This document shows positions 22,989 to 34,764 of a stretch of 64,000 bases of DNA, one piece after another. The notes beneath the pieces were generated by a model that saw nothing but the letters and a program-made list of their open reading frames with translations, was not told the origin of the DNA and did no database searches. The stretch comes from Diphasiastrum complanatum (taxonomy: Eukaryota; Streptophyta; Lycopodiopsida; Lycopodiales; Lycopodiaceae), in contig CM055097.1 of assembly GCA_029204225.1 (NCBI GenBank), positions 60,925,532-60,989,531 on the forward strand. Reading direction: 5' to 3'. A program made the position numbers and the translations under genes. How positions within the stretch are numbered: the stretch's first letter is position 1; the number at the start of each line of letters is the position of its first letter.

Positions 22989-23554
22989 ATGATTAAGTTC
23001 AATAATATTGATCATCCGGATCTAGTTGCTGCTGATGATAAAGAATATGCAAGTGTTTTAATTTCATTGCCTAAGAATGTTGTTATTTCCTGAATGTGAA
23101 TTTTTTTTTTAAACTTTTATTTTCTATTGTAGGATGCACTTGTAATTGATGACTTTGCAGCGGGACGAGGTGATTCTAGACAACATTCTTTCTCGTTTTA
23201 GAGGGATAGTGGACTTGGCCACTCTTTGAGGAATTTTCTAAAGAATGAGATCTGTATTGCTCATTCAAAGTTCAGCCCAATTGGGTTAAAGCTTTATTTT
23301 ATCATCTAGGAGGACATAAATTTGTTAAGACAAATAAGATCATTTTCGTCAAGAGATCTTGTGTTTTGAACATTCTAGGTTTTACTGATGAGAATGTTCC
23401 TTTAAGGAGCTCCCGTTATTCATTGTACTCTATGTATATTGAACTTAGTGGAAACAAAGATAATGCACATCTATTAGATGCATACTCAAGCAAAGAATTT
23501 TTTTATGACAATACAACTATAGAAGGATATACAAAAATTGATGATGAAGAGTGA
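22989..23554 (+). pseudogene. Unknown broken gene ('FamC')
   Basis: I do not recognise the product. A first open stretch (22,989-23,091: DHPDLVAADDKEYASVLISLPKN) is followed after a possible intron (acceptor TTCTATTGTAG before 23,133) by a stretch reading DALVIDDFAAGRGD and, past a stop, GLGHSLRNFLKNEICIAHSKF. A third open part, 23,366-23,554, ends with a natural-looking acidic tail (KIDDEE). The coherent amino-acid composition and the splice-like borders argue for a decayed host or transposon gene and not random sequence. It lies between two copia fragments. The order of exons and the join to 23,366 are uncertain. Confidence 0.35.
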
Positions 23555-23904
23555 ATACTTTGTTTTATGTCATTATACAATCCATACATTTACATTAGGA
23601 AATATCATTTGATTATGATGCTCCTCTCTCTTGCTCCATGAATTTGCAAGATTTTTTGAACTTGTCATAATTTAATGACAATGATGACTGAATGTCTTTG
23701 TTATATTAAAATCATTTGTATATGGTACATTTTGAAGAAGAATATAATCTACTATTCAACAATCTTCTATTTTCTCTCTTCATGTATGAACTTGCATGCT
23801 TTTCTAAACTTATTATATTTTTTGCATTTTGTTATTTGTCGAATCTATACTCTACGATAGAACCACTGAAATAATTGACAAATATAACTTTGTTTTTCAT
23901 TGGT

Positions 23905-24725
23905 TCCTCATGTTGTGGTGGATCTTCATCAACATCTCAAGTTGGAGAGGAGGCTATGTTCATCAAGAAAACATTCAAGGGAAAAAACAAAAACAAGTGG
24001 TCTAAAGGGCAAGATCAAGGGGAGACTTCTTCAAATGGCAAACGAAAAATAGGTCAAAGCTCAAGTGCCTCTATTTTGCAATCAAAGGACACTTTGCAAG
24101 TGAGTGCTACAAGAAGAAGAGAGATCAAGGAGACAAGCAAGGTAATCTAACTCTTGATGAGAATGGATTGGATGTTCAAAATACAAATGATGATGCTTTT
24201 GTGATGTCTTCATGTATGTTTGCTAATGATGGAGATCTAGATCCATGGTGGATTGATAGTGGAGCAAGTTCAATCATGACTTTTCACAAAGAGAACTTCA
24301 CTTCTTTGTTGGCATATGGAGATGACAAGAGGGTGATCTACACAACCAATGATGGTGAGTGTGCAATCAAAGGGATTGGCACAATTCTGATTTCTCTCTC
24401 TACAAATAGGAATGTTCATTTGGAGGATGTTTTGTTCATTACCAAGAACTTACTTAGTGTGAGTCAATTGCTAAGTAAAGGTCTCAAAGTGGAGTTTGAT
24501 GGGGATGCTTGTATGATCAAAATGAAGGATGTCTTGATTGCAAAAGGTAAAAGGCAAGAGAAATTGTTCAAACTAGATGCTTGTGTTATTGCTAACCAAG
24601 TTGGATGTGTTGCAAGAGAGAAAATATCTATTCAAGAGGTTTGGCATAAAAGGATGGGGTGCCTCAACTTCAAGTCATTGGAGGTAATGGCTAGAAAGAA
24701 AGTTGTACACACTTTGCTTTCCTAA
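23905..24725 (+). pseudogene. copia gag C-terminus, protease and pre-integrase
   Basis: The region reads GGSSSTSQ, a lysine-rich linker, a frameshifted zinc knuckle, then from 24,168 a long frame with DPWWIDSGASS (protease active site), TNDGECAIKGIGTI, FKLDACVIANQVGC and the pre-integrase motif VWHKRMGCLNFKSLE. The normal motif is HKRMGHLN, so the zinc-binding His is changed to Cys here. At about 24,705 the frame jumps to the sequence that precedes reverse transcriptase (FLTSFDEPT), so the whole integrase core is deleted. Confidence 0.8.
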
Positions 24726-26280
24726 CCTCTTTTGATGAACCTACTTGTGTAGATGAAACAAGAGACAAAGAGGAGTGGACCCAAGCAATGGATCTTGAGT
24801 ATCAAGCTCTCATGAAGAATGGAACATGGAGATTGGTGGAGTTACCTAAGGACAAGAAAGCTATTGGATGCAAATGGATCTTCAAGGTGAAGACAAACCA
24901 AGATGGATCTATCAATGAGTAAAAGACAAGGTTGGTGGCAAAAGGATATGCTCAAGAACATGGTATTGACTATGATGAAAACTTTGCACCCATGGCAAAG
25001 ATGGTAAGCATTCGGGTCATCATCTCTCTTGCTACTCTTTATGGATGGGATCTATGGAAATTGAACATTGCAAATTCATTTTTGAATGGTGATATTGAGG
25101 TGGAAGTGTACGTAGAAGAACCCGAGAGCTACATTTCATCTACAAAGCCAAATCATGTGTGTCTACTACAAAAGAGTTTGTATGGCCTTAAGCAATCACC
25201 AAGGAGTTGGTATGCTAAGCTTAACACTTTTTTACTCTCTCAAGGGTTTGTTATGAGTGAGTATGATCATTCACTACATTATAGGTTTTTTGGAAATGAT
25301 GTTACCATTTTGTTAATCTATGTGGATGATATCATCTTGAGTGGTGGAAACAATCAAGATGTGGAGGATATCAAGAGTGCTCTTAAGAAGGAATTTGAGG
25401 TGCATGATCTTGGTCATTTATGTTACATTTCAGGAATAGAAGTGATTAGATCTTCTCAAACTACTTTCATTTGTCAAGAGAAGTATGCTAATTCTATTCT
25501 AGAAAGATTTCATATGGTAGATGAAAAATCTTGTAAAACACCTATGGAGTCTCATGTAAAGCTAACTATAAGAGGTAATGAAAGATCTTTCAAAGACATT
25601 ACTCTCTATAGAAAGCAATCCCTCATACAATATGCCAAAATCTCGAGTTCCCATAATATACCTCAAAACTCGTTTTCCTAGCTTCCAATGCTCCTCACTA
25701 GGATCTTGCATAAATTGACTCAATCTACCAACACAATAGCTTAGATCTGGTCTTGTGATGGTTAAATAGATAAGTGTCCCAACTAACGTGTTTGGATTTT
25801 TAGATTCGGACTTTTCTGAAGATCAAATGGATAGAAAATCTATTAGTTCTCATTGTATTTTAATAGGTGATGGAGCTCTATCATGGATGTTAAAGAAACA
25901 AGCCACTATCTCATTGTCGTCTAGTGAGGCCGAGTACAAAGCACTTAACTTATTGCACAAAGATGATGGTATGGATCCAGAGGATGATCAAGGATCTTCA
26001 CTTGCTGGATTTTTCAGAGAGACCAATCATCTTTTGTGACAACCTATGAGCCCAAAATTTGGCAACCAATCCTATCTTTTATTCTAGGAGCAAGAATATA
26101 TAGGTGGCATATCATTTTGTGAGGGAGCAAGTCATGGCAAAGGAGGTGGAGCTTCAACATGTTTCTTCAAGGGAATGTGTAGCTGATATCTTTACCAAAT
26201 CATTGGGAAAGACTTTTTTATAAAGCATAGGACATCACTTGGAGTGTTATCAAAGTCTATGCTAAAACTAGTTGAAGAGG
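24715..26280 (+). pseudogene. copia reverse transcriptase and RNase H, rearranged
   Basis: Contains GTWRLVELPK, CKWIFKVKTNQDGS, a TAA at 24,919-24,921, then an open stretch (24,932-25,617) with [13 protein letters not shown], the catalytic [13 protein letters not shown] and VHDLGHL. The following 170 bp are inverted (see the separate entry). RNase H resumes at about 25,788 (FGFLDSDFSEDQMDRKSI, SLSSSEAEYKAL) and then shifts frame; the remaining C-terminal part up to 26,280 can be followed in pieces (VADIFTKSLGK, KHRTSLGVLSKS). It cannot be functional. Confidence 0.8.
25620..25787 (-). repeat. Inverted internal segment of element 4
   Basis: Read on the minus strand this gives [20 protein letters not shown], then EEHWKLGKR and GTRDFGILYEG, exactly the sequence that should lie between LYRK and FGFSDSDF in the plus orientation. 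The flanking plus-strand parts are in their normal places, so the block was inverted in situ, with loss of a few codons (SSPN) at one edge. Confidence 0.85.
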
Positions 26281-26283
26281 GAG

Positions 26284-27029
<746 letters not shown>

Positions 27030-27599
27030 GATGATACAATGTCGTCATAAAAAAAAAACAATAAATTAATCAGATGCAATAAAGTACTAAGAACAGATTT
27101 TTCAAAACAAAACAAAGTACTTATCTTTTATTATATTATATACTTTGTACCATCAATCCATTGATTTTGCTTTTCTACCTGATTCAAATTTGGATTTGGC
27201 GCTCATATTTTCATTCTAGTTGGAAGATGACGCTTATATTTGGAGATGATGCTCATATTTTCATCCCAATGTGAACATATTTTTATTTCAGTGCAAAGAA
27301 TGCATATTCATACATTTTGTTTTTTTCCCTGATTCGAATTTGGAGATGGCGGTCATATTTTAGATCCAATGAGAATACTGCCCTCTTCGTAACCAATGGA
27401 GGAAATATATTTTTGAATTTAGACAAGTTAGACTGTGAACAATTTAGAGTTCTTAACTGTGACTTTGGACACTATGGTTAGATCATTGGGAGTTGGGGAG
27501 GCCTCGGGAGTGGTGAGGGCAAGCAAATAAACAATATTGTTTTTTTTTTTTTCTTTATCCTACATGACATTCCTTAAAGGGTCTTTTTGATATTGAGAA
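27030..27599. other. Spacer with short degenerate repeats
   Basis: Three loosely repeated copies of a GGAGATGRYGCTCATATTTT-like phrase near 27,195, 27,240 and 27,345. No gene recognised. It may be decayed internal sequence of the gag-only element that follows. Confidence 0.4.
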
Positions 27600-28960
27600 C
27601 TCCTCTAATATGATGCGGAAGATTATGAGGACAATATTTTTGTTTTCAATATTGATCTTCAATTGGGCAACATAAAGGCCAGTTCAGGCAATGAAGCTGT
27701 CAATGAGGCAAATCTCTCAAGGACCATGTCTTTCTTGAGATCACAAGAACTGTTGCATCACATTCAACCTGAAGACTTGTCTAAGACTTCTTGCAAAATT
27801 GAATTAATAGACAAGCATAAAATTGATCTATTTGAATGTTTGACATTCAGTATAGAGTGCACAATGATGAAACTTGTAATATACAAGCTGGAAATTGTCC
27901 TAGCTATGAGATGGGACAAACAATCAAACATCCATTATATCAAAGTTTCCAACTTGTGGTTCAAAATGTTGGAGATATCAATATTTTTGAGCATGATGAT
28001 CTAATCTACGAAAGATTTTTTCGTAGAGACTTTGAGTGAAAAAGATATCATCACTCTTTGCAAGCATCTCATTCACTCGATATTCTTGGAAATGAATGTC
28101 CATTCAGAATATCAATTGTTATTGAACAACAAGGTGACCATAAAAAAATATGACAAAATCTTCAGGCCAGCACAACCAGATGAAATATGATCCTAAAATA
28201 ATTGGATAGATCATTCAATTTGTTATGATGTCGAGGAAGTAGACAAAAGAGAATATTGCAGTGATACACTTTGTCCATTCCATACAGATTGGTTGCTAAT
28301 AAGTAATATGGTGCTTCATCAACCTCTTCTTCGACCATCATTTTTCCTCCATGGGAACTAGGATTACAGTTTGAATAATAAAATAAATTCAATTCAATAG
28401 CTTGGATCTGTAATGGGTTAATAATTTTTGGATGACACATTCTCAATCATGACTACTTAGCTCAAGCAATCAAGTTGATCACAAGCCTCTTCATTGTTGA
28501 GGATAAAAGTGTTTAAGTAGGGGGAATGTCATGTACTTTTATTACATCCATGCTTATACATGCAAGATAATATCCAATGTAATCTTCATAGGCCCAAAAG
28601 GAGCTATTACCTGTAATAACAAAATTCTCTCTTTAGGCCCTCCAAAGTAATTAATAAGGATAATAGGCCAATAAGTGCCCAATGTAGCTCAAATAATACT
28701 TGTGATGATTGCCTAGTGAATATCCAACTAGGTCCTATTGCATGCAACTAAAAGAAGACCTGTGGAGCAAAACCACCCAACCAATAGGAAAAGGCTAGTC
28801 AAAACCCTAACCACTTCACCCCCATGCCATGGTGAATGAATGCAAGAGAGGCTTAGAAGGTTGCTTCAGAATCTACAACTAACGACTTCAAAACTCTTCA
28901 AAATCTGATTTTTGCATTCAGGAGCAAAGCTCGGGCCAATATTTACATCATGAAAGAAAA
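27600..28960 (+). mobile_element. Fragment of the gag-only LTR element family
   Basis: The stretch 27,640-28,520 matches, in the opposite orientation, the internal region 45,520-46,600 of the element at 45.1-49.4 kb. Shared words on the coding strand include NIQAGNCPSYEMG, VVQNVGDINIFEHDD and YERFF. A purine run AGTAGGGGG is followed at 28,527 by TGTCATGTACT, the start of the same LTR type as at 45,511 (minus). Gag and the 5' LTR are missing. The LTR diverges from its sister after about 200 bp. Confidence 0.65.
27836..28190 (+). pseudogene. Unknown conserved internal ORF of the gag-only family
   Basis: One frame reads NDETCNIQAGNCPSYEMG and VVQNVGDINIFEHDDLIYERFF, shifts near 28,020, and continues with SEKDII and KYDKIFRP. 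The copy at 45,875-46,261 (minus) retains MVQNIGDINIFKYDD, TMSERDIV and QYDKIFRP. I do not recognise the product. It lies between gag and the 3' LTR, where pol would be, but none of the protease, integrase or reverse transcriptase motifs are visible. Conservation of protein sequence between two diverged copies suggests it was translated. Confidence 0.45.
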
Positions 28961-29022
28961 ATTATGTTTGAACAAAAAAAATAAGCTTACTCAAATTTGT
29001 ATTGAAAAAAAAAAAAACATAG

Positions 29023-30672
29023 CTAATCAAATTCACATGCAAAATCATATACATGTTCATCATTACATTTTATAAAATTAAATACATTTAAACCATTCAA
29101 AAAATATATGTAAATATATCTCATGTTGGGTGTTACCTTCAGAGTCTCAGCCAGGTCAGGATCCAACTCGTCTGCTTTTAGTTTGCCAAAACCTTTACTG
29201 GTATGAGCATCCACATAGATCTCGGCAACAATTGGAGCCCTATTCTTTTCTTGTGTATGGAATTTGGCACTCAACAATAGACAAATAAATGACATCATGA
29301 AAAAAGAGGTTTTGCATATCGGAGTATACAAATGCAAGTTTTGTTGTATACACACATACCAGTCTCATATTGATGCCCACATATCTAGCTCGACCAACAT
29401 TCAGCATCTTTTGTTGTTTTGCTCTGTTGATCTTGTTTTGTTGACTCAATTTCTAAGTAAATTATTGTACACATATCAAGCAAATGAATAATAAATCAGT
29501 AGTAGGATAAATAAATCATGCACTAACTAGAGATGACCAGGCGTTCAAGTCAAATTTTGGTTTCAAAATACGTAAATAAAACAAAAAAGTGGAATACAAC
29601 TTGGAAAGTTTCGCTTTTTAAGTATTGACGTAGAAGCTGCCATCTCTCCTTTGCCATCCACTCAGGACATTTTGGCGTTAATTTTTTTGCCTCTGCTTTA
29701 TCAATGTCGTTCTTGAGTCTCTGTCTCAATGAACGAAAATTGGACGACAATTTGTCCTTGAAGTACTGTGATGAAAATTGGCAATCATATTCTGCCTGTG
29801 ATATGAAATAAAATTCATCAAACTATCTCTTTCATTCTTTCTCTCTCTCTCTCACACACCCTCTCTTTCACTTGAAACTCACACACACACACACATGATC
29901 TATATAAGATTCAAATAAAAGTAGAGTAGTACCAGCAATGCTTGATGAATAGCCTCAATTTGCACCTTTGGCACATCTCTAATTGTTGGATAATGTAGAT
30001 CCAACTTGGCCTTCATCAACATGAGCATCCACATCCTATTTATCATTACTTTATCATTGAAGGTGTGCTCAGGGGGATTAGGGAATTGTCTCTTTAAATC
30101 ATCTATGAATCGACCCTTCTCAGTGATAAGGACAACCCTCTAGTCTCTGAACATATCCCTATCAAATGCCCCATGACAGAGCTCTCTCATATAAGCTAGG
30201 ACCTCCTTCCCCTTAACATCTTCAACTATAGCCCTTGACGTATCAATGTCATAATATAATATCGGATGGCTCTAGAAGGTGGGATGTTATAACCAGGTGC
30301 GATGTCATTAGGTGGTGGTGTGTCACACACGGGTGAGTCATCTCTATATCTAGGCTCCTCGAGATCATCGTCACCTCCACAAGAAAAAAAACAACCACCT
30401 AAATGACTCTTCCGTGGCGCTGACCTAGCAATGCGAGGTGTGGAGGTCTGAGGAGTGGACCTATGTGGTGAGGGCCTCTGTGATGGTACGGATGAATGTG
30501 CACTAGTGGGGGGCCTTTGAAGACTACCATGTTGTGAGTTTAACATGGACCTATACTGCTAGAGAACAACATCCATTTGTTCTCTCTGCCTAGCAGACGC
30601 ACTACTTAACCAGTTCATACACTCTTCATGAGACGGAAAAAGACCGGACCCAAGAGATGGAGGGTCAGACAT
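29023..30672 (-). pseudogene. Plant Ptta/En/Spm transposase-associated gene (Transposase_24-like), broken
   Basis: Read on the minus strand from ATG 30672: MSDPPSLGSG, a Ser/Pro-rich stretch (SVPSQRPSPHRSTPQTSTPR), then EVLAYMRELCHGAFDRDMF and a middle exon with FRSLRQRLKNDIDKAEAKKL and PEWMAKERWQLLRQYLKSE. Smaller exons follow (NKINRAKQQKMLNVGRARYV; APIVAEIYVDAHTSKGFG, DELDPDLAETL). The order W(x)2(x)W-L...SE(x)FQ, then NK-NR-K, then a (T/D)-H-T segment is typical of the plant transposase family found beside CACTA elements. In-frame stops (for example TAG after MDVVL and a stop after MFRD) break it. Exon borders are approximate. No CACTA termini were seen, so it may also be a domesticated relative. 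Confidence 0.5.
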
Positions 30673-32097
<1,425 letters not shown>

Positions 32098-33033
32098 TCA
32101 ACAATGGCAATGTTCCATTTGCATATAGCTCTTCCTATGCAATGCACACCAATTATTAAGAAAAATTTGAAAGTTGTAGAGAATGCTACTGCAATAGTTA
32201 GAGAATTGAGAATCAATAACCAGATGAATATAGATTTGTGGGTTCCAATTGCCATCTTTACCATAATCTATCTCACTTTCGAGGTCATTATATGTGTAAT
32301 CCACAATGTCGAAAAATTCTGATAAATTTTGTGCAAAAATTGAGAGGATTTCATCCTCTCTCAAATTCAAAACATCTTCTATATCATTCAATGAGATATA
32401 ACTCTCATTATTTATAAAATAAATGGGAATATTGAGTAGAGTTAATTGATTAATAGGAGATGCAGATGGATTAGAATCAAAGAGAATTATTGAACGAGGG
32501 AGAGTTTTCTGATAATCTGAAGCCATAGATGCTTCAGCTTCAACCCCTATATTAGTATCTGCATCATCTACATCAACTGGAGTAGATGTAGATGCTTCAA
32601 TCATTGGAACAATAGAAGATTCAACAAACTCATCATTTGGAATAACATCAGATATGTAAAAGACAAAAGCCATTCCTTTTATTAGAAGACGACATATTCT
32701 TTTGTGGATACCACAATATATATTTCTTTTGAAATGGTCATGCAGATTAGAGTACTTTCTATTGTGTTTATGCTTAGAGGATGGCTGAGAATGCACAAGG
32801 TCCTGAAAATGAACGAAACAAAAACTATCTATATCCTGAACAGGAGTACTAATAATCTGAGAAAAGTTATCAAGAAGAGAAATGAAATCATAACGTGTCT
32901 CATAAACTAGCTTATTGATATCGAAGGGAGCAAAAAAAAGACTAGAAAAGTACTCTAATTTCTCAGGTGGAATGTCACTAGCATTCAAAAAATCCAAAAG
33001 TTTGTTATCTGAGGACATGGAGGAACTAGCCAT
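32098..33033 (-). CDS. Unknown 311-codon protein with module-bearing leader
   Basis: An uninterrupted minus-strand frame from ATG 33033 (MASSSMSSDNKLLDFLNAS) to a stop at 32,098. The product has a folded-looking N-terminal third, a basic patch around residues 85-105 (SKHKHNRKYSNLHDHFKR), an acidic Ser/Thr-rich linker at about 145-175 (STSTPVDVDDADTN) and a second hydrophobic/acidic region (LNDIEDVLNLREDEILSIF). I see no known domain, signal peptide or clear membrane segment. The start is supported upstream by two inverted-arm modules and a TATATATA box at 33,311-33,318, the same layout as the H3-like ORF at 34.8 kb on the other strand. The two genes are therefore divergent neighbours. The C-terminal residues may be wrong if an intron is present. 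Confidence 0.6.
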   Translation of the reverse strand: MASSSMSSDNKLLDFLNASDIPPEKLEYFSSLFFAPFDINKLVYETRYDFISLLDNFSQIISTPVQDIDSFCFVHFQDLVHSQPSSKHKHNRKYSNLHDHFKRNIYCGIHKRICRLLIKGMAFVFYISDVIPNDEFVESSIVPMIEASTSTPVDVDDADTNIGVEAEASMASDYQKTLPRSIILFDSNPSASPINQLTLLNIPIYFINNESYISLNDIEDVLNLREDEILSIFAQNLSEFFDIVDYTYNDLESEIDYGKDGNWNPQIYIHLVIDSQFSNYCSSILYNFQIFLNNWCALHRKSYMQMEHCHC

Positions 33034-33042
33034 ATTGAACCT

Positions 33043-33113
33043 GAAATCAGTTCAACGCGACTGAATGATTTCAGAGGAGGACTGTTCAATACTACGCGCG
33101 TTGAATCGATGTC
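33043..33113. repeat. Inverted-arm module 3
   Basis: Arms GAAATCAGTTCAACGCGA (33,043-33,060) and GCGCGTTGAATCGATGTC (33,096-33,113), spacer 35. It lies 10 bases upstream of the ATG of the 311-codon ORF (minus). Confidence 0.75.
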
Positions 33114-33160
33114 ATTTTTATGAGAATGAAATCGTTCAAAAACATAAGTCAGAAGAGGCT

Positions 33161-33233
33161 GATATCGATTTAGCACACTTGAGTGAATTTGACCATGAAC
33201 AATATGTGAAGGTGCGCGTCGATTCAATATCGC
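33161..33233. repeat. Inverted-arm module 4
   Basis: Arms GATATCGATTTAGCACAC (33,161-33,178) and GCGCGTCGATTCAATATCGC (33,214-33,233), spacer 35. Second module in the leader of the 311-codon ORF. Confidence 0.8.
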
Positions 33234-33310
33234 GAGAAAGAAGTATAGCAAAATAGCGAGTGAGTTCAGAATAAAAGATCACGAAATCAAAATAAAGAAA
33301 GTGGTGCCCA

Positions 33311-33318
33311 TATATATA
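33311..33318 (-). promoter_or_regulatory. TATA box of the 311-codon ORF
   Basis: TATATATA in the context GGCTATATATATGGGC on the minus strand, 278 bases upstream of the ATG at 33,033, with the two modules in between. Confidence 0.5.
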
Positions 33319-33587
33319 GCCTATTTGTGTTGATCACAACCATACATTTGTCAAATAATGAATTGATCACCGAGGAATATATTTATCTACCAATCAAAGA
33401 GAGACAAATTTGTACCTCCACCAGAATAGATTAAATAGTCTATCACTAGATTCTACTAAATATCATTTGCCCTGACCCTAAAATTTGTACCTACGCTGGA
33501 ATACATTAAATAGTCTATTAGTAGCCTCTCCGAATCTTCATTAAACAAATATTAAATGGAGGTCATTGAAAATCGTGTCTCTTGTCC

Positions 33588-33597
33588 TATTTAAACA
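33588..33597 (+). promoter_or_regulatory. Possible TATA-type promoter, leader unit 1
   Basis: CTATTTAAAC followed by CGAAATTTTTTTC. The next feature downstream is module 5. No ORF follows before the next unit, so this looks like an orphan leader. Confidence 0.3.
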
Positions 33598-33764
33598 CCG
33601 TAAGGCGAAATTTTTTTCTTTTTAGATAGTTGTTCATTCAAAACATTTTCATAAGGCAGAGCATTTTGTAAAAGCAGATGGCAATTCTACGCAAGAAGAC
33701 AAATGCTTCACAAGAACAGATCAAATAGGCACATGTTGATGAGATACTTCGGTAATGCGAATGG

Positions 33765-33837
33765 GATATCAGATCAGCGCACCCGTCCCAAATAGGAGTG
33801 TTTTCAACTTGGACTATGCGCGTTGATATGCTATTGG
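33765..33837. repeat. Inverted-arm module 5
   Basis: Arms GATATCAGATCAGCGCAC (33,765-33,782) and GCGCGTTGATATGCTATTGG (33,818-33,837), spacer 35. Confidence 0.8.
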
Positions 33838-33871
33838 AATGCATTATGCATCAGCTTAATTCAGAAATTCC

Positions 33872-33903
33872 CTCATATATTTAAAGCTAAAAAAAATTTC
33901 AGT
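33872..33903 (+). promoter_or_regulatory. TATA-like start of leader unit 2
   Basis: CATATATTTAAAGC followed by AAAAAAAATTTCAGTTAAC. The second part matches GCTTAAAAAAATTTCGTTAAC at 34,547-34,566 in the leader of the H3-like ORF, so the units are duplicates. Confidence 0.4.
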
Positions 33904-33910
33904 TAACTCA

Positions 33911-33984
33911 GATATCAGATTAGCATGCCTTTGGAAGAGACAGTGATTTTTTCACTCAAACTACGCGCGTCGAATCATTATTGC
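33911..33984. repeat. Inverted-arm module 6
   Basis: Arms GATATCAGATTAGCATGC (33,911-33,928) and GCGCGTCGAATCATTATTGC (33,965-33,984), spacer 36. Confidence 0.8.
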
Positions 33985-34123
33985 AAAAAAAAAAGATTTT
34001 GGAAATTTTTTGAAATTATTGGACTATAGTATGCTTGATCAAAGCTTGATTCGATAGACTCTTCATTCTGTCCAAAGCTAACAAAAATCTATCGAATCAA
34101 GCTTTTATCATTCATTTATTTTT

Positions 34124-34197
34124 CAATATCGGTTCAACGTGTGAAAAAAGCCTTTATGGTGTACCGAAGTAGTATATGCGCGTCGATTCGCTATTGG
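34124..34197. repeat. Inverted-arm module 7
   Basis: Arms CAATATCGGTTCAACGTGTG (34,124-34,143) and GCGCGTCGATTCGCTATTGG (34,178-34,197), spacer 34. Confidence 0.8.
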
Positions 34198-34523
34198 ATG
34201 CAATAATGACAGTTGGAGTTTTCAAAATTTTCAAGGATTGAATATCAAAAAAAGTAGTTGGAATTCTTTTTAATTATAATGACTGAATTTATAACATTAT
34301 CTTGTCAATTTCAGATATTAATTGTAGATGTGACCATACATTTGTCGAATTAATTGAAGATGTGACGATACTTATGTATAAATTAAATGTGGTTGTCATT
34401 AGCCATATCAACTAATTATTTTGATGACCGATGGATTAGATTGATAAGCCTCTGAATATCTCAATGTAATCATTATCGTAATCATAGCCATACCAATACG
34501 TAAGCAATCATTTCGGATTTGCA

Positions 34524-34531
34524 CTATATAT
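34524..34531 (+). promoter_or_regulatory. TATA box of the H3-like ORF
   Basis: CTATATATAC, 234 bases upstream of the ATG at 34,765, followed by AAAAAAATTTCGTTAAC and two inverted-arm modules. Confidence 0.5.
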
Positions 34532-34590
34532 ACAGATGATCGAGGCTTAAAAAAATTTCGTTAACTTCTTATCGTTCTCTACTTCCATGT

Positions 34591-34664
34591 GGTATCGATT
34601 CAGCGTGCCTGAAGCTAAGTACCTACATTCCGCTTTTACTCACGTGCGCCCATCTGCACTCAAC
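34591..34664. repeat. Inverted-arm module 8 (right arm degenerate)
   Basis: Left arm GGTATCGATTCAGCGTGC (34,591-34,608). The right arm, expected 35 bases on, is only partly kept (GTGCGCCCATCTGC from 34,644). Confidence 0.5.
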
Positions 34665-34685
34665 TATCGATTTGGTTCAAGATCA

Positions 34686-34758
34686 GATATCGATTCGACG
34701 CGCCCGACCGAAATTCTGATCTTGAGTTCTCCCTGTTCGCGCGCTGATCCGATATTGG
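34686..34758. repeat. Inverted-arm module 9
   Basis: Arms GATATCGATTCGACGCGC (34,686-34,703) and GCGCGCTGATCCGATATTGG (34,739-34,758), spacer 35. The right arm ends six bases before the ATG of the H3-like ORF. Confidence 0.85.
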
Positions 34759-34764
34759 ATAGCA

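Noticed and set aside
33765-33837. Modules as microRNA precursors
   Set aside because: Arms are only 18-20 bases, arm sequences vary between modules, and the stems do not extend beyond the arms as plant precursors do. A hairpin role remains possible, so it is kept only as a question in the module finding.
33043-34758. Modules as tiny inverted-repeat transposons (MITEs)
   Set aside because: No consistent target duplication flanks them, spacers are unrelated, and their position right before two ATGs is too regular for random insertion.
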